Shown here in pieces: positions 15,927-22,781 of a stretch of DNA of 64,000 nucleotides. Source of the stretch: Streptomyces griseosporeus (GTDB lineage Bacteria; Actinomycetota; Actinomycetes; Streptomycetales; Streptomycetaceae); contig NZ_BNBR01000006.1 of assembly GCF_014656055.1 (NCBI RefSeq), forward strand, positions 248,001-312,000, given 5' to 3'. The translations under genes and the position numbers were made by a program. Within the stretch, counting starts at the first letter, position 1; every line of letters begins with the position of its first letter. A model generated the notes under the pieces. That model worked only from the letters and a program-made list of their open reading frames with translations. It had not been told where the DNA came from and made no database searches.

Positions 15927-16553
15927 TCAGGAGCTTTGTCGCGGGAGTCTCGCTTGAGGCCAATCCGCCCCGAGGAGCACATCGAGCTTCTGGGCGTACT
16001 CGAAGAGCAACCGTGCGTCCTCCTCCAAGCCTTCGAAGGAGCCCACGATGCTGGCGCCGTCCTGCTTCCGAAAGAATCGCGACCTGATCACGCCCACGCC
16101 GTCCCAGTTCCACCACGACGCATGAACGGCATCGTCACGGCGTCGCTTGAGCTCGTGGTCGTCGCCCCACTTGAGGACCTCTGCCAGCGCAGCGGCCTGT
16201 GGAATGCTTCGGCGCGATTGCGTCACCAGCAGCTTGTGCAGGTCCGTCCAGGTCTTGTCGACCACCGAGAAACCACCTTCGTCCCCCTTGAGAAGCAAGA
16301 TGAGACGCTTCATGGCCGCCTCTACGTGGCCCCCGGCCACCACGATGGCTCCGATCAGGCTGTAAAGACGCTCGCGGAACGCGAGGTCTGATTCGTTCGG
16401 CCCGCCATGGCGACCCAATCTAAAGGTGGAGATGTCAGCCGTTGGTCTGGCACTCGGAAGCGCAACGTCCATGCTGAAGGACGGCCCACCATCTAGGTGG
16501 GTATCCATGCGGTAATAGAAGGAGTGCCCAGGTGGGGGCCAGTCGTCCGACAT
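15927..16553 (-). CDS. Uncharacterised element protein with a HEPN-like R-x4-H motif
   Basis: A 208-residue protein with no clear family. The central part is strongly helical (ERLYSLIGAIVVAGGHVEAA). Residues 139-144 read RDDAVH inside LKRRRDDAVHASWW, fitting the R-(polar)-x3-H active-site pattern of HEPN ribonucleases, which are common toxins and defence effectors. The end (FEGLEEDARLLFEYAQKLD) is a second helical segment, as expected for a four-helix HEPN fold. ATG 16553 is used; GTG 16559 is possible. Codon use is less GC-biased than its neighbours, in line with acquisition. The HEPN call is motif-level inference only. Bases 15526-15926 hold no other gene. Confidence 0.6.
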   Translation of the reverse strand: MSDDWPPPGHSFYYRMDTHLDGGPSFSMDVALPSARPTADISTFRLGRHGGPNESDLAFRERLYSLIGAIVVAGGHVEAAMKRLILLLKGDEGGFSVVDKTWTDLHKLLVTQSRRSIPQAAALAEVLKWGDDHELKRRRDDAVHASWWNWDGVGVIRSRFFRKQDGASIVGSFEGLEEDARLLFEYAQKLDVLLGADWPQARLPRQSS

Positions 16554-16737
16554 ACACACATCTTGCCGGTTCAGGCTGCCCTCGAACCATCACTTTTGCT
16601 GTCGGCCGAGGTCACCCAGCGTCTCCATGTCCGCTTCGAGGCCAGACTGGGAACCGGCACGGGCTCAGTCGTTGCTGCGCGGGCCGAACTGCTTTCGTGC
16701 TGCAGCGGGTTGGCGACGCGGCCGCCCGAAAGCGGAG

Positions 16738-17505
16738 TCATGCCAAAGTGCCGTTCCCACCCTGTTGGCGGCCCCAGTGTGGATGTAGCTCCGTAACCCG
16801 GACCAAAGCTTCGCGCACTCGCTCAGCGTCCGAGCCGTGCTGGAACACCGAGATCAGCAGCTCTTCTCGCGCTTTGGCCGCAAGATGCACCTTACGCGCA
16901 TTCAGGGCAGCGAAGTCCGAGATATTCATCCCCGCGTCGTATGCGCCCTTGGTGGAGACCTTCACACACTCGAACAAGTAGTCTTCACCACCACAGAATT
17001 CGAGCTGTCCTCGCCTGTCGAGCTCTGCGGCGACTTGAGGTACACCCACAGGCTTCCCCGCCCTATGGAGGTCGACGATGGCCTCGTAAATCAACCGGTT
17101 CCGGTTGAGAAGCGCACCGGGGAGGGATGTCGAGCGAACCGTCCCGGAATCGGACGCCTGCAGGCTCACTGGTGGTGCCACCGGCTCGCCAACTTTTGGT
17201 GAGGCCGCAACCCAGACATGCGCCTCGTCCCACAGAGCCTTGAAGCGGTTGACCTCTGCCTCAGCCGCAAGGCGCGGGCGAGCCTGGAGAGCCAACTGCT
17301 CAACGATCACCTCGACCACTCCCCACGAGGGCAGAGCGGGCTTGATGAAGGCGTGGTGGATGTTGGTATGGCTGACGACCTTGTCCACGGCCAGGTAGAG
17401 CTTCCGGGCCGAGGGGTATCCCGCCTTGCCATGCAGCACATGGAGTTCGCGGTTGAGGTTCCGAAGGGGTCCTTCGGGAAGCTTTGGCCTGAGCCACTGT
17501 GGCAC
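16738..17505 (-). CDS. HTH-DnaB_N fusion protein
   Basis: A 255-residue protein. Residues about 8-75 resemble the actinobacterial XRE-like N-terminal domain often fused to conflict-system effectors: LPEGPLRNLNRELHVLHGKA, then GYPSARKLYLAVDKVVSHTN and LPSWGVVEVIVEQLALQ. Residues about 135-225 resemble the DnaB helicase N-terminal domain: NRNRLIYEAIVDLHRAGKPV, then GVPQVAAELDRRGQLEFCGG and EDYLFECVKV. No ATPase (RecA-like) domain follows, so it is not a helicase. It might bind DnaB, DnaG-like or replication proteins; this is inference. It sits in the integrated element beside the HEPN-like gene. GTG 17505 starts the frame. Confidence 0.6.
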   Translation of the reverse strand: MPQWLRPKLPEGPLRNLNRELHVLHGKAGYPSARKLYLAVDKVVSHTNIHHAFIKPALPSWGVVEVIVEQLALQARPRLAAEAEVNRFKALWDEAHVWVAASPKVGEPVAPPVSLQASDSGTVRSTSLPGALLNRNRLIYEAIVDLHRAGKPVGVPQVAAELDRRGQLEFCGGEDYLFECVKVSTKGAYDAGMNISDFAALNARKVHLAAKAREELLISVFQHGSDAERVREALVRVTELHPHWGRQQGGNGTLA

Positions 17506-17670
17506 GCGATCCCCCTAGTCGTCTCCCACGTGTGACCTGCCCATGATGTCACCGGGCGTCATGATCTGTCAGGAGCTGTAAAAGATCACGTGGGGCCGTA
17601 AAAACCTGTAATGGGCGTCCCGCGGGTGCTGACGATGACTCCAAGTGAATGACCTACATGGAGAGGCCAG

Positions 17671-17817
17671 ATGAACAAGACCAGCACCCGAACCCTCCTG
17701 CTCATGCTCGTCGCGGCCTTCACGGTCTATGTGGTTTTGGAGCACCCGGCACTAGGGGCGGCCCTTGGTACGGCCGTTGCCGTCGTCGCCCTTCTGCACG
17801 AGCTCTTGCGCAGGTAG
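17671..17817 (+). CDS. Small single-span membrane protein
   Basis: A 48-residue protein beginning MNKTSTRTLLLMLVAAFTVY and continuing VVLEHPALGAALGTAVAVVA, ending LLHELLRR. It has one or two hydrophobic spans. GGAGAGG sits at good distance from ATG 17671. Small hydrophobic proteins of this kind are typical of actinomycete integrative elements (Spd-like spread proteins), but the similarity is only in general character. It is the only plus-strand gene inside the element. Confidence 0.6.
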   Translation: MNKTSTRTLLLMLVAAFTVYVVLEHPALGAALGTAVAVVALLHELLRR

Positions 17818-17926
17818 TTCCAATAGGCTCGGCTAGCTCAGCACGGACCTGAGGCAGCACGGGGCCGCAACCGATTCCCCGATCCGGTCGCGGCCCCGAG
17901 TCTCCGGGTGTTGAGACTGGTCACGA

Positions 17927-18496
17927 TCAGCAGCAGCCGCCCGCCGCCGCTTCTTCGGCAGGTGTACCGGCCCCGAGCTGGATCAGTTGGGCTGCCGGGG
18001 CGCAGCATCCGCCGCCCGTCTGGGCTGCCTCGGGGCGTCGAACAGGCCCGCTCCGCCGCGCACCCCGCCCGGTTTCTGGGAGGATGAGTTCGACGCGGTT
18101 GGCGGACTCGAGGTCGCCGGCGAGGGCGGCCACGACTGAGCGGACCTGCTCATAGCCGGTCATCGCGAGGAACGTAGGGGCTCGGCCGTAGGGCTTCATG
18201 CCGACCAGGTAGGCCCCCTGTTCCGGATAGGCCAGCTCCTGGTGGCCGTGCGGGTAGACGGTGCCGCAGGAGCGCTGGTTCGGGTTGATCAGCGGAGCGA
18301 GCGCGGTCGGCGCCTGAAGGCGTTCGTCCAGGCCGAAGCGGATCTCCGAGTGGAACGAGAGGTCGGGGCGCAAGCCGGTCAGCACGATCACCTCGTCCAC
18401 CGGCTCCAGGCGGCGGCCGTCCTCGGCGACCAGGACCAGGCGGCCGTCGTCGCGCTCGATCACCTCAGTGCAGGCGTCGATAGCCATCCTCCCCAA
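17927..18496 (-). pseudogene. Truncated FAD-dependent flavoprotein, arsenic-operon type
   Basis: Only the C-terminal part of a two-dinucleotide-binding flavoprotein remains: LEPVDEVIVLTGLRPDLSFH, then NPNQRSCGTVYPHGHQELAY and YLVGMKPYGRAPTFLAMTGY. The Cys-rich end TGGGCCAPAAQLIQ...GGCC resembles the metalloid-binding tail of flavoproteins in Streptomyces arsenic clusters. The N-terminal GxGxxG FAD site is absent. Between PETG and PEAAQ the frame looks shifted out and back (an alternative frame reads GGAGLFDAP), further decay. It is probably cargo left from a larger island. Bases 18497-18805 show no intact gene. Confidence 0.6.
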
Positions 18497-18805
18497 GTCA
18501 GTCCCGCAGCGAGTCCTTGAATCACCTCAATTTCCCAAGCTGAAGGCTCAGGCGCCGTCATAATGTTCCGACCGTCGTGGCTTGCTCTGGTGGACGGCGT
18601 CGGCACCGGGGGTGCAGCGAGACATACGCGCGCCTGATTGGTCGTCCCACCCGCCGTCGTGGCTGACTGTCGTCGGCTGAGGTTCGTGCCACAACCGTGC
18701 CAGATGCAGGGGTCAGCCACGGTCAACACGGGTGCCCCGCAGTCGCGTAGCCGCCCGCTTCCTCGGCCAGCGAAGCCGCAGCTCAGCCCGCAGGTCACCC
18801 AGCCT

Positions 18806-18849
18806 CTCTCCTAAAGCGGTTTCGCAGGTTCGAATCCTGCCGAGGGCAC
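18806..18849. repeat. attR-like repeat
   Basis: The sequence repeats the tRNA-Arg 3' half with a deletion and substitutions (18806-18819 and 18822-18842 are exact blocks, then AGGGCAC). There is no 5' half, so it is not a second tRNA. The point differences from the left copy suggest an old insertion or a heterologous attP arm. Confidence 0.8.
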
Positions 18850-18857
18850 CACCGACG

Positions 18858-18889
18858 AGGCCTCGGACCGATCATGGTCCGGGGCCTTT
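18858..18889 (+). terminator. Displaced tRNA terminator beyond attR
   Basis: AGGCCTCGGACC (18858-18869) pairs with GGTCCGGGGCCTT (18876-18888), with one G-T pair, followed by TTTG. Position and form match the original terminator of the tRNA gene, moved 4.3 kb away by the insertion. Confidence 0.65.
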
Positions 18890-18902
18890 GACCTCTCCCC
18901 GG

Positions 18903-19283
18903 CTAAGGGGTCTCGGACCGGCCTTGTGGTCTCACCGCGTCGAAAAGCGGCCAGCCGTCCGTCTCCACCAGGCCGCTCGTGGGAAGCAGTCCGCGGGCCA
19001 CGGCCTCGTCGAGCAGCGACCGTACGCTGCCCGGCTCGTGGAGGTTCAGGTATGCCCGGTCTGTCAGGCGGACCACCGCGCCCTCGTCGAAGTAGCCGTC
19101 GGCTATGGCGCGGTCGGGGGACGGACGGAACACCAGACGCAGGCAGGACCGGTCCCCGGCACGCCACAGCGTCAGCGTGGTGCTGCATCCGGCGTAGCCC
19201 CGCAGCCGGTCGTGCCGGTGCCCGAAGCACCAGGCGTACTCCGTGCCGCCCACCAGCATGCGTCGTACTCTGCGCCTCGTCAT
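18903..19283 (-). CDS. Unknown 126-residue protein
   Basis: The product starts MTRRRVRRMLVGGTEYAWCF and carries GHRHDRLRGYAGCSTTLTLW, then LRLVFRPSPDRAIADGYFDE and VVRLTDRAYLNLHEPGSVRS. It is a compact alpha/beta protein with no signal peptide and no domain I recognise. Its ATG (19283-19281) overlaps the stop of the upstream membrane-protein gene in an ATGA junction, showing an operon with 19280-19522 and probably 19542-20054. It is the first gene beyond the integrated element. Confidence 0.75.
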   Translation of the reverse strand: MTRRRVRRMLVGGTEYAWCFGHRHDRLRGYAGCSTTLTLWRAGDRSCLRLVFRPSPDRAIADGYFDEGAVVRLTDRAYLNLHEPGSVRSLLDEAVARGLLPTSGLVETDGWPLFDAVRPQGRSETP

Positions 19284-19522
19284 GCGCGTGCCCGTACGTG
19301 CCCCAGGGCGACCAGGCCGACGCCGACCACGCACAGGGACGGTGAGATATTGCCGCCCATCAGCATGAGCAGGGCGCCGGCACCCCACAGTCTGGGGTGC
19401 CTCACCAGCCGGGCAAGCCGCCGGCCGGGCATCCGGCCGAGCAGCAGCGCATGCAGTCCCAGCACGGCCCACCAGATGACCAGGCTGAACAGCATGAGAC
19501 CTATCGCCAGGAATAGGAGCAT
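19280..19522 (-). CDS. Small integral membrane protein
   Basis: An 80-residue protein with two predicted spans: MLLFLAIGLMLFSLVIWWAV and, after a basic loop (GRMPGRRLARLVRHPRLW), GAGALLMLMGGNISPSLCVV. The short Arg-rich tail would be cytoplasmic. GGGGGAAAGGA precedes ATG 19522. It is the middle gene of a three-gene operon, 19 bp after the lipoprotein gene and overlapping the next gene by ATGA. Function unknown. Confidence 0.75.
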   Translation of the reverse strand: MLLFLAIGLMLFSLVIWWAVLGLHALLLGRMPGRRLARLVRHPRLWGAGALLMLMGGNISPSLCVVGVGLVALGHVRARA

Positions 19523-19541
19523 TCCTTTCCCCCTTCGACGC

Positions 19542-20054
19542 CTAGGCGTCCGTTCCCTGCCGTTCCAGTACGTACGTGCTGCGTGAGTCCGGGTCGCCGA
19601 AGAAGAAGTACAGCTGGAGTGCCTTCTTTTCCGGGCGTCTCAGTTCGAACGTCCAGGTGTAGGTGCTGGGGGCGGGGGCGGTGCGCGGCGTCGGCTCCGG
19701 GCGGGTTGTCGACTCCGTGCGGGTCGTCAGGGTCAGCTTCACGTGCTGGCCGTCGTTCCAGCCGGTGCGGTGGGTCGTCAGTTTCCAGGTTCCTGTGCCC
19801 GATACGCGCCAACCCTCGTCGAAGTCGAATTCCTGGCCGTCCAGGAGGCTGATCGTGGCCTTGCCGTCGGGGGTGAGGGTGACCGTCGTGTGGTCGTAAC
19901 CCAGCCAGGTGCCCGGCAGTTCGGTGGGGCGGGCGTCGTGGACGGCCGGGACCTCGTCGTATTGGTGCGGGTTGCAGGCGGTCAGGGGGAGGACGCAGGC
20001 CGCGAGCAGGACGGCTCGCCTCTTCGCCGCCGTCCCCGCTCTCCAGGGAGTCAT
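19542..20054 (-). CDS. Lipoprotein of unknown function
   Basis: A 170-residue exported protein. The signal region KRRAVLLAACVLPLTAC ends in a lipobox (LTAC), placing the mature protein on the outer face of the membrane. The mature part is beta-rich: LPGTWLGYDHTTVTLTPDGK, then DFDEGWRVSGTGTWKLTTH, a pattern typical of small lipocalin-like or DUF-type Streptomyces lipoproteins. I chose ATG 20054 because it places the signal peptide at the start; in-frame ATGs at 20063 and 20090 are possible. It leads the operon with 19280-19522 and 18903-19283. Confidence 0.8.
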   Translation of the reverse strand: MTPWRAGTAAKRRAVLLAACVLPLTACNPHQYDEVPAVHDARPTELPGTWLGYDHTTVTLTPDGKATISLLDGQEFDFDEGWRVSGTGTWKLTTHRTGWNDGQHVKLTLTTRTESTTRPEPTPRTAPAPSTYTWTFELRRPEKKALQLYFFFGDPDSRSTYVLERQGTDA

Positions 20055-20100
20055 GGGCGGCATCCTGGCAGGTTTTTTGAACGTGTTCAATATGCCGCAG

Positions 20101-20118
20101 ATGAGTACGCGTGCTCAT
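20101..20118. promoter_or_regulatory. ATGAGTA-N4-TGCTCAT palindrome
   Basis: A near-perfect dyad (6 of 7 positions) with a CGCG centre lies in the 98-bp gap between the divergent lipoprotein (start 20054) and membrane protein (start 20153). A matching palindrome sits at 20724-20739, before the next membrane-protein gene. Confidence 0.55.
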
Positions 20119-20152
20119 GCGGGCGGCACCTTGTCGCCCCCACTCTGGACGT

Positions 20153-20635
20153 ATGGGAAAACGGGGAACACATCTCACGCACCTGACCTTCGTCGCCGCC
20201 GTCCTGCTCGTCGTCGGCGCTCCCGTCGCCGTATGGGGCCTGATGGGGCAGCAGAACGCGCAGGGACTGCCGTCGTCTGAGCTGGATTACGCCTTTCAGC
20301 CTCCGGACATCTCCGACGGCACGGCAGCCGCCCTCGGGGGTGTCGCGCTCGTCCTCGCCGTCGCCGGTGCGGCACTGCTCGTCCTGGCGTCCCTGCGCGG
20401 CGCCTTCGACCACCGGTGGTGGGGGGTGCTCGCCCCGCTGACCGTTGCGGGGGTTCTCGCGGGCGTCGGCTGGCGCCTCCTGACGGCCGGTGTCATCGGC
20501 GCCAACATCGGCGCCGGTTTCGTCATCATGCTCGGCGCCCCGCTCGTCGCCGGCCTGTTGCTGTGGGCCCTCGCCCGAGCCTTGTGGCTGGCGTGGGAGC
20601 GGGTGGGGCGGCGGGACTCCGCGTCGGCGGTCTGA
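20153..20635 (+). CDS. Integral membrane protein, unknown
   Basis: A 160-residue protein with four likely spans: THLTFVAAVLLVVGAPVAVW, GGVALVLAVAGAALLVLASL, WWGVLAPLTVAGVLAGVGWR and FVIMLGAPLVAGLLLWALAR. The loop after the first span (GLPSSELDYAFQPPDISDGT) would be outside the membrane. ATG 20153 is chosen at the start of the first hydrophobic unit. It is divergent from the lipoprotein operon and shares its upstream palindrome type with the gene at 20803. No family is recognised. Confidence 0.75.
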   Translation: MGKRGTHLTHLTFVAAVLLVVGAPVAVWGLMGQQNAQGLPSSELDYAFQPPDISDGTAAALGGVALVLAVAGAALLVLASLRGAFDHRWWGVLAPLTVAGVLAGVGWRLLTAGVIGANIGAGFVIMLGAPLVAGLLLWALARALWLAWERVGRRDSASAV

Positions 20636-20723
20636 CTCCGACGGGTCGGGTCGGATCCGATCAACCGGCCCGGCGGGCCAGGCGGGACTCCACCCACGTG
20701 CCTACCCGCCCCCGGACCGCCGT

Positions 20724-20739
20724 TGAGTAGCCGTACTCA
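20724..20739. promoter_or_regulatory. TGAGTA-N4-TACTCA palindrome
   Basis: A perfect 6-bp dyad with a 4-nt centre (GCCG) lies 63 bp upstream of the membrane-protein start at 20803. It is the second copy of the motif found at 20101-20118, so one regulator may serve both promoters. Confidence 0.6.
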
Positions 20740-20802
20740 TGTCTGGGCGCGGCCCGTGGTCCACCGTGGAGATCACCAACGGACCGAACCGAGGAACCAC
20801 CG

Positions 20803-21522
20803 ATGCCGAATGCGTCCCACAGCCCCCGCCGCCTCCCGCGCCTGCGCCGACTTGTTGCGCTCGCATCGGGCAACTGGCTCGCCCGGGGCTATCTCGCGGT
20901 GTTCGCCGTCGCTTTCGCAGTCATGTTCCTCTTTCCGGAGAGCCCCTTCGCCGGGGGCCCTCTGCTGCTGACCGCGCCACTGTCCTTCCTGGGCGTGTTC
21001 CTCCCTCTCGACCCCGGCGCCGGGATCGAGGGGGCGGCCGACGTGGCGGCGGTCGTGGTCTTCAGCCTGTGGCTCCTCCTGTGCGCCCTGGTGAACGCCG
21101 CCGTGCTCGGCGCCCTCGTCACGAGGAGGACCGCGACCGCCGCATCGACCGGCGCGCGTGCGCCCCTCCCGCACATCACGGCCCCCGCTGGGGTGCGGGG
21201 GCTGCTGGCGCCCGCCGTGGACAACTGGCTCGCTCGTGGGTACCTCGCCGTGGTCGCCGCGGCGCTCGGGTTCTTCCTGTACGCCGAACTCGTGCTGCAG
21301 GACCCCGGGTTCGCCGGGATCTGGCCGCTCATGACCACGGCTCCGTTCGGCATCCTCGCGATGGCGGTGTCGTCGCCCGTGGCGTACTACTCCCCGGTCG
21401 CCTGGTTGAGCCCACTGGTCTTCTCCCTCGGGGCGGCACTGTCCGGGCTGGTCAACGCCGTGCTGCTCGGCCTGCTCGCCCGCAGGCTGCGAGCGGCGCG
21501 GGAACCCCACCCCGCCGCCTGA
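20803..21522 (+). CDS. Duplicated-domain membrane protein (SCO4225-like)
   Basis: A 239-residue polytopic protein built from two similar halves. NWLARGYLAVFAVAFAVMFL (about residues 24-43) recurs as NWLARGYLAVVAAALGFFLY (about 140-159). Each half ends with a long span before a VNA-VLG-L motif (ALVNAAVLGALVTRR and GLVNAVLLGLLARRL). I associate the architecture with the SCO4225-type membrane proteins of Streptomyces, of unknown role; this is from memory. Its last 136 bp overlap the end of the convergent MFS gene. Confidence 0.7.
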   Translation: MPNASHSPRRLPRLRRLVALASGNWLARGYLAVFAVAFAVMFLFPESPFAGGPLLLTAPLSFLGVFLPLDPGAGIEGAADVAAVVVFSLWLLLCALVNAAVLGALVTRRTATAASTGARAPLPHITAPAGVRGLLAPAVDNWLARGYLAVVAAALGFFLYAELVLQDPGFAGIWPLMTTAPFGILAMAVSSPVAYYSPVAWLSPLVFSLGAALSGLVNAVLLGLLARRLRAAREPHPAA

Positions 21523-22703
21523 GCGGAGCACTGACCGGTCCTCTCGTCCTCCCCCTTCCCCGCCCACGTCAGCGCGCCCGTCACCGCGAGCGACGCCGCC
21601 GCCATCACCGTCATCGCCACCCCGGGCGAGGTGACCTGCGCGACCGTGCCCGCCAGTGCCGCGCTCACGCCCTGGAGGGTCATCGTGCCGGACGACTGCA
21701 GGCCCAGGACGTGGCCGGCCAGGTGGTCCGGGGTGAGGGCCACCAGCCGTTCCTGCTGGACGAGGCTCGCGCCGAAGCCGATCGAGGCCAGGGCCGCGGC
21801 GGCCGCCGCCAACGGCACCCCGGGGTCCAGGGCGAAGAAGAGGTACGGCGTCGCCAGCAGGAGCAGGAGCGGCACCCCCAACCGGGGCCGCCGGCCGGGC
21901 GGTACCAGGCGGCCCACGGTCACGTCGCCGACGAACATGCCCAGCGCCGCGCTCGCGTACAGCGCGCCCGCGGCGCCGGGGTCGTAGGAGACGTAGAGGG
22001 ATTCGCAGCCGACGACCAGGCCGTTGGGCACCCACAGGCCGAGGAGGGTCAGGCGGCGGGGGCGCGAGGACCACAGGAGGGCGTTGGTGCGCCAGGTCGC
22101 GGCGACCGACGGGCGGCCCGAGGCGCGCGGCGGGCGGGCGGTCAGGCCGAAGCGGGTGACCAGGGCCGACGCGACGGACAGGGCCGCCGCGAGGAGCAGG
22201 CAGGCCTGCGGGGACAGGAACGTCAGCAGGGCGCCGCCGGTGGCGTAACCGGCGACCTGCATCAGGCCGGTGAGCATGTTGAACACCGACCGGCCCAGCA
22301 GATACCCCTCCTTGGTGAGGATCTCGTTGAGCAGGCCCCAGCGGACCCCGCCGCCCAGGGAGGCGATCAGGCCCTCCGCGAAGACGACCGCGAAGACCAC
22401 CCCGATCGGCAGACCGGGCAGCGCGAGCAGGGCCGTGCCGGCCGCGGTGGCGAGCTGGATGCCGGTCAGAGTGGACCGCGGGGGCAGCCGGTCGGCACCC
22501 GACATCAGGAAGGTCGCGCCGAGCATCTGCGCCAGTTGCGGGCCGAACATGCTGACCGCGGACAGCAGCGGGGAGCCGGTGGCCCGGTAGACGAGCGTGC
22601 CCAGGGCCAGACCGCTGATCGTCTGGGCGGCGGTGCGGGCGGCGGCGGAGACGAAGAACGGCGTGAACTCCGGGGTGCGGAACAGCTCTCGGTAACTGCG
22701 CAT
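21387..22703 (-). CDS. MFS transporter with a C-terminal run-on
   Basis: A 438-residue transporter of the 12-helix type: RTPEFTPFFVSAAARTAAQT at the start, then MFGPQLAQMLGATFLMSGAD and GEGLI-like segments. The last clear helix (VTGALTWAGKGEDER) ends near residue 390. The final about 45 residues are low-complexity, Arg/Ser-rich and antisense to the 20803 gene, so the natural stop may have been lost. ATG 22703 is chosen because upstream sequence is the divergent promoter. It pairs divergently with an ArsR-type regulator at 22782, which is probably its controller. Substrate unknown. Confidence 0.85.
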   Translation of the reverse strand: MRSYRELFRTPEFTPFFVSAAARTAAQTISGLALGTLVYRATGSPLLSAVSMFGPQLAQMLGATFLMSGADRLPPRSTLTGIQLATAAGTALLALPGLPIGVVFAVVFAEGLIASLGGGVRWGLLNEILTKEGYLLGRSVFNMLTGLMQVAGYATGGALLTFLSPQACLLLAAALSVASALVTRFGLTARPPRASGRPSVAATWRTNALLWSSRPRRLTLLGLWVPNGLVVGCESLYVSYDPGAAGALYASAALGMFVGDVTVGRLVPPGRRPRLGVPLLLLLATPYLFFALDPGVPLAAAAAALASIGFGASLVQQERLVALTPDHLAGHVLGLQSSGTMTLQGVSAALAGTVAQVTSPGVAMTVMAAASLAVTGALTWAGKGEDERTGQCSAQAAGWGSRAARSLRASRPSSTALTSPDSAAPREKTSGLNQATGE

Positions 22704-22742
22704 GCACCGGAGTCTCGGAGCCACGTTCTTCCGGCCGTTACT

Positions 22743-22762
22743 GTTTCGCACAGGCGCGAAAC
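22743..22762. promoter_or_regulatory. GTTTCGC-N6-GCGAAAC operator-like dyad
   Basis: A perfect 7-bp inverted repeat (22743-22749 and 22756-22762) lies in the 78-bp gap between the MFS and ArsR-type starts. Its position 20 bp before the regulator start fits autoregulation and control of the pump. Confidence 0.6.
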
Positions 22763-22781
22763 CCCAGAGAGGCGGTGCACT

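Larger units (their letters stand above)
14543..18849. mobile_element. Degenerate integrative element in tRNA-Arg(CCT)
   Basis: The element is bounded by a direct repeat of the tRNA 3' half: 14543-14587 and 18806-18849. It contains a tyrosine integrase gene next to the left end (frameshifted and 5'-truncated), a HEPN-like gene, a HTH/DnaB_N gene, a small membrane protein gene and the tail of a flavoprotein gene. Bases 15,760-17,660 have visibly lower GC than the flanks. No transfer (TraB/FtsK-like), replication initiator or excisionase gene is recognisable, so it is probably a remnant of an AICE or prophage-like island that can no longer move by itself. Confidence 0.8.

Noticed and set aside
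16738-17505. Replicative DnaB helicase
   Set aside because: It is only 255 residues and has no RecA-like ATPase or Walker motifs; only the DnaB_N-like part is present.
18460-18798. Minus-strand frame between the flavoprotein fragment and attR
   Set aside because: It shows no domain, has mixed composition and no ribosome site; it may contain a decayed gene start but nothing supportable.
18806-18849. Second tRNA-Arg gene
   Set aside because: Only the anticodon-arm 3' side and T arm are present; there is no D arm or 5' acceptor. It is the att duplication.
19501-20178. 225-residue frame overlapping the lipoprotein gene
   Set aside because: It is another frame of the same strand, Arg/Pro-rich without signal or domain; the lipobox protein in the competing frame is convincing.
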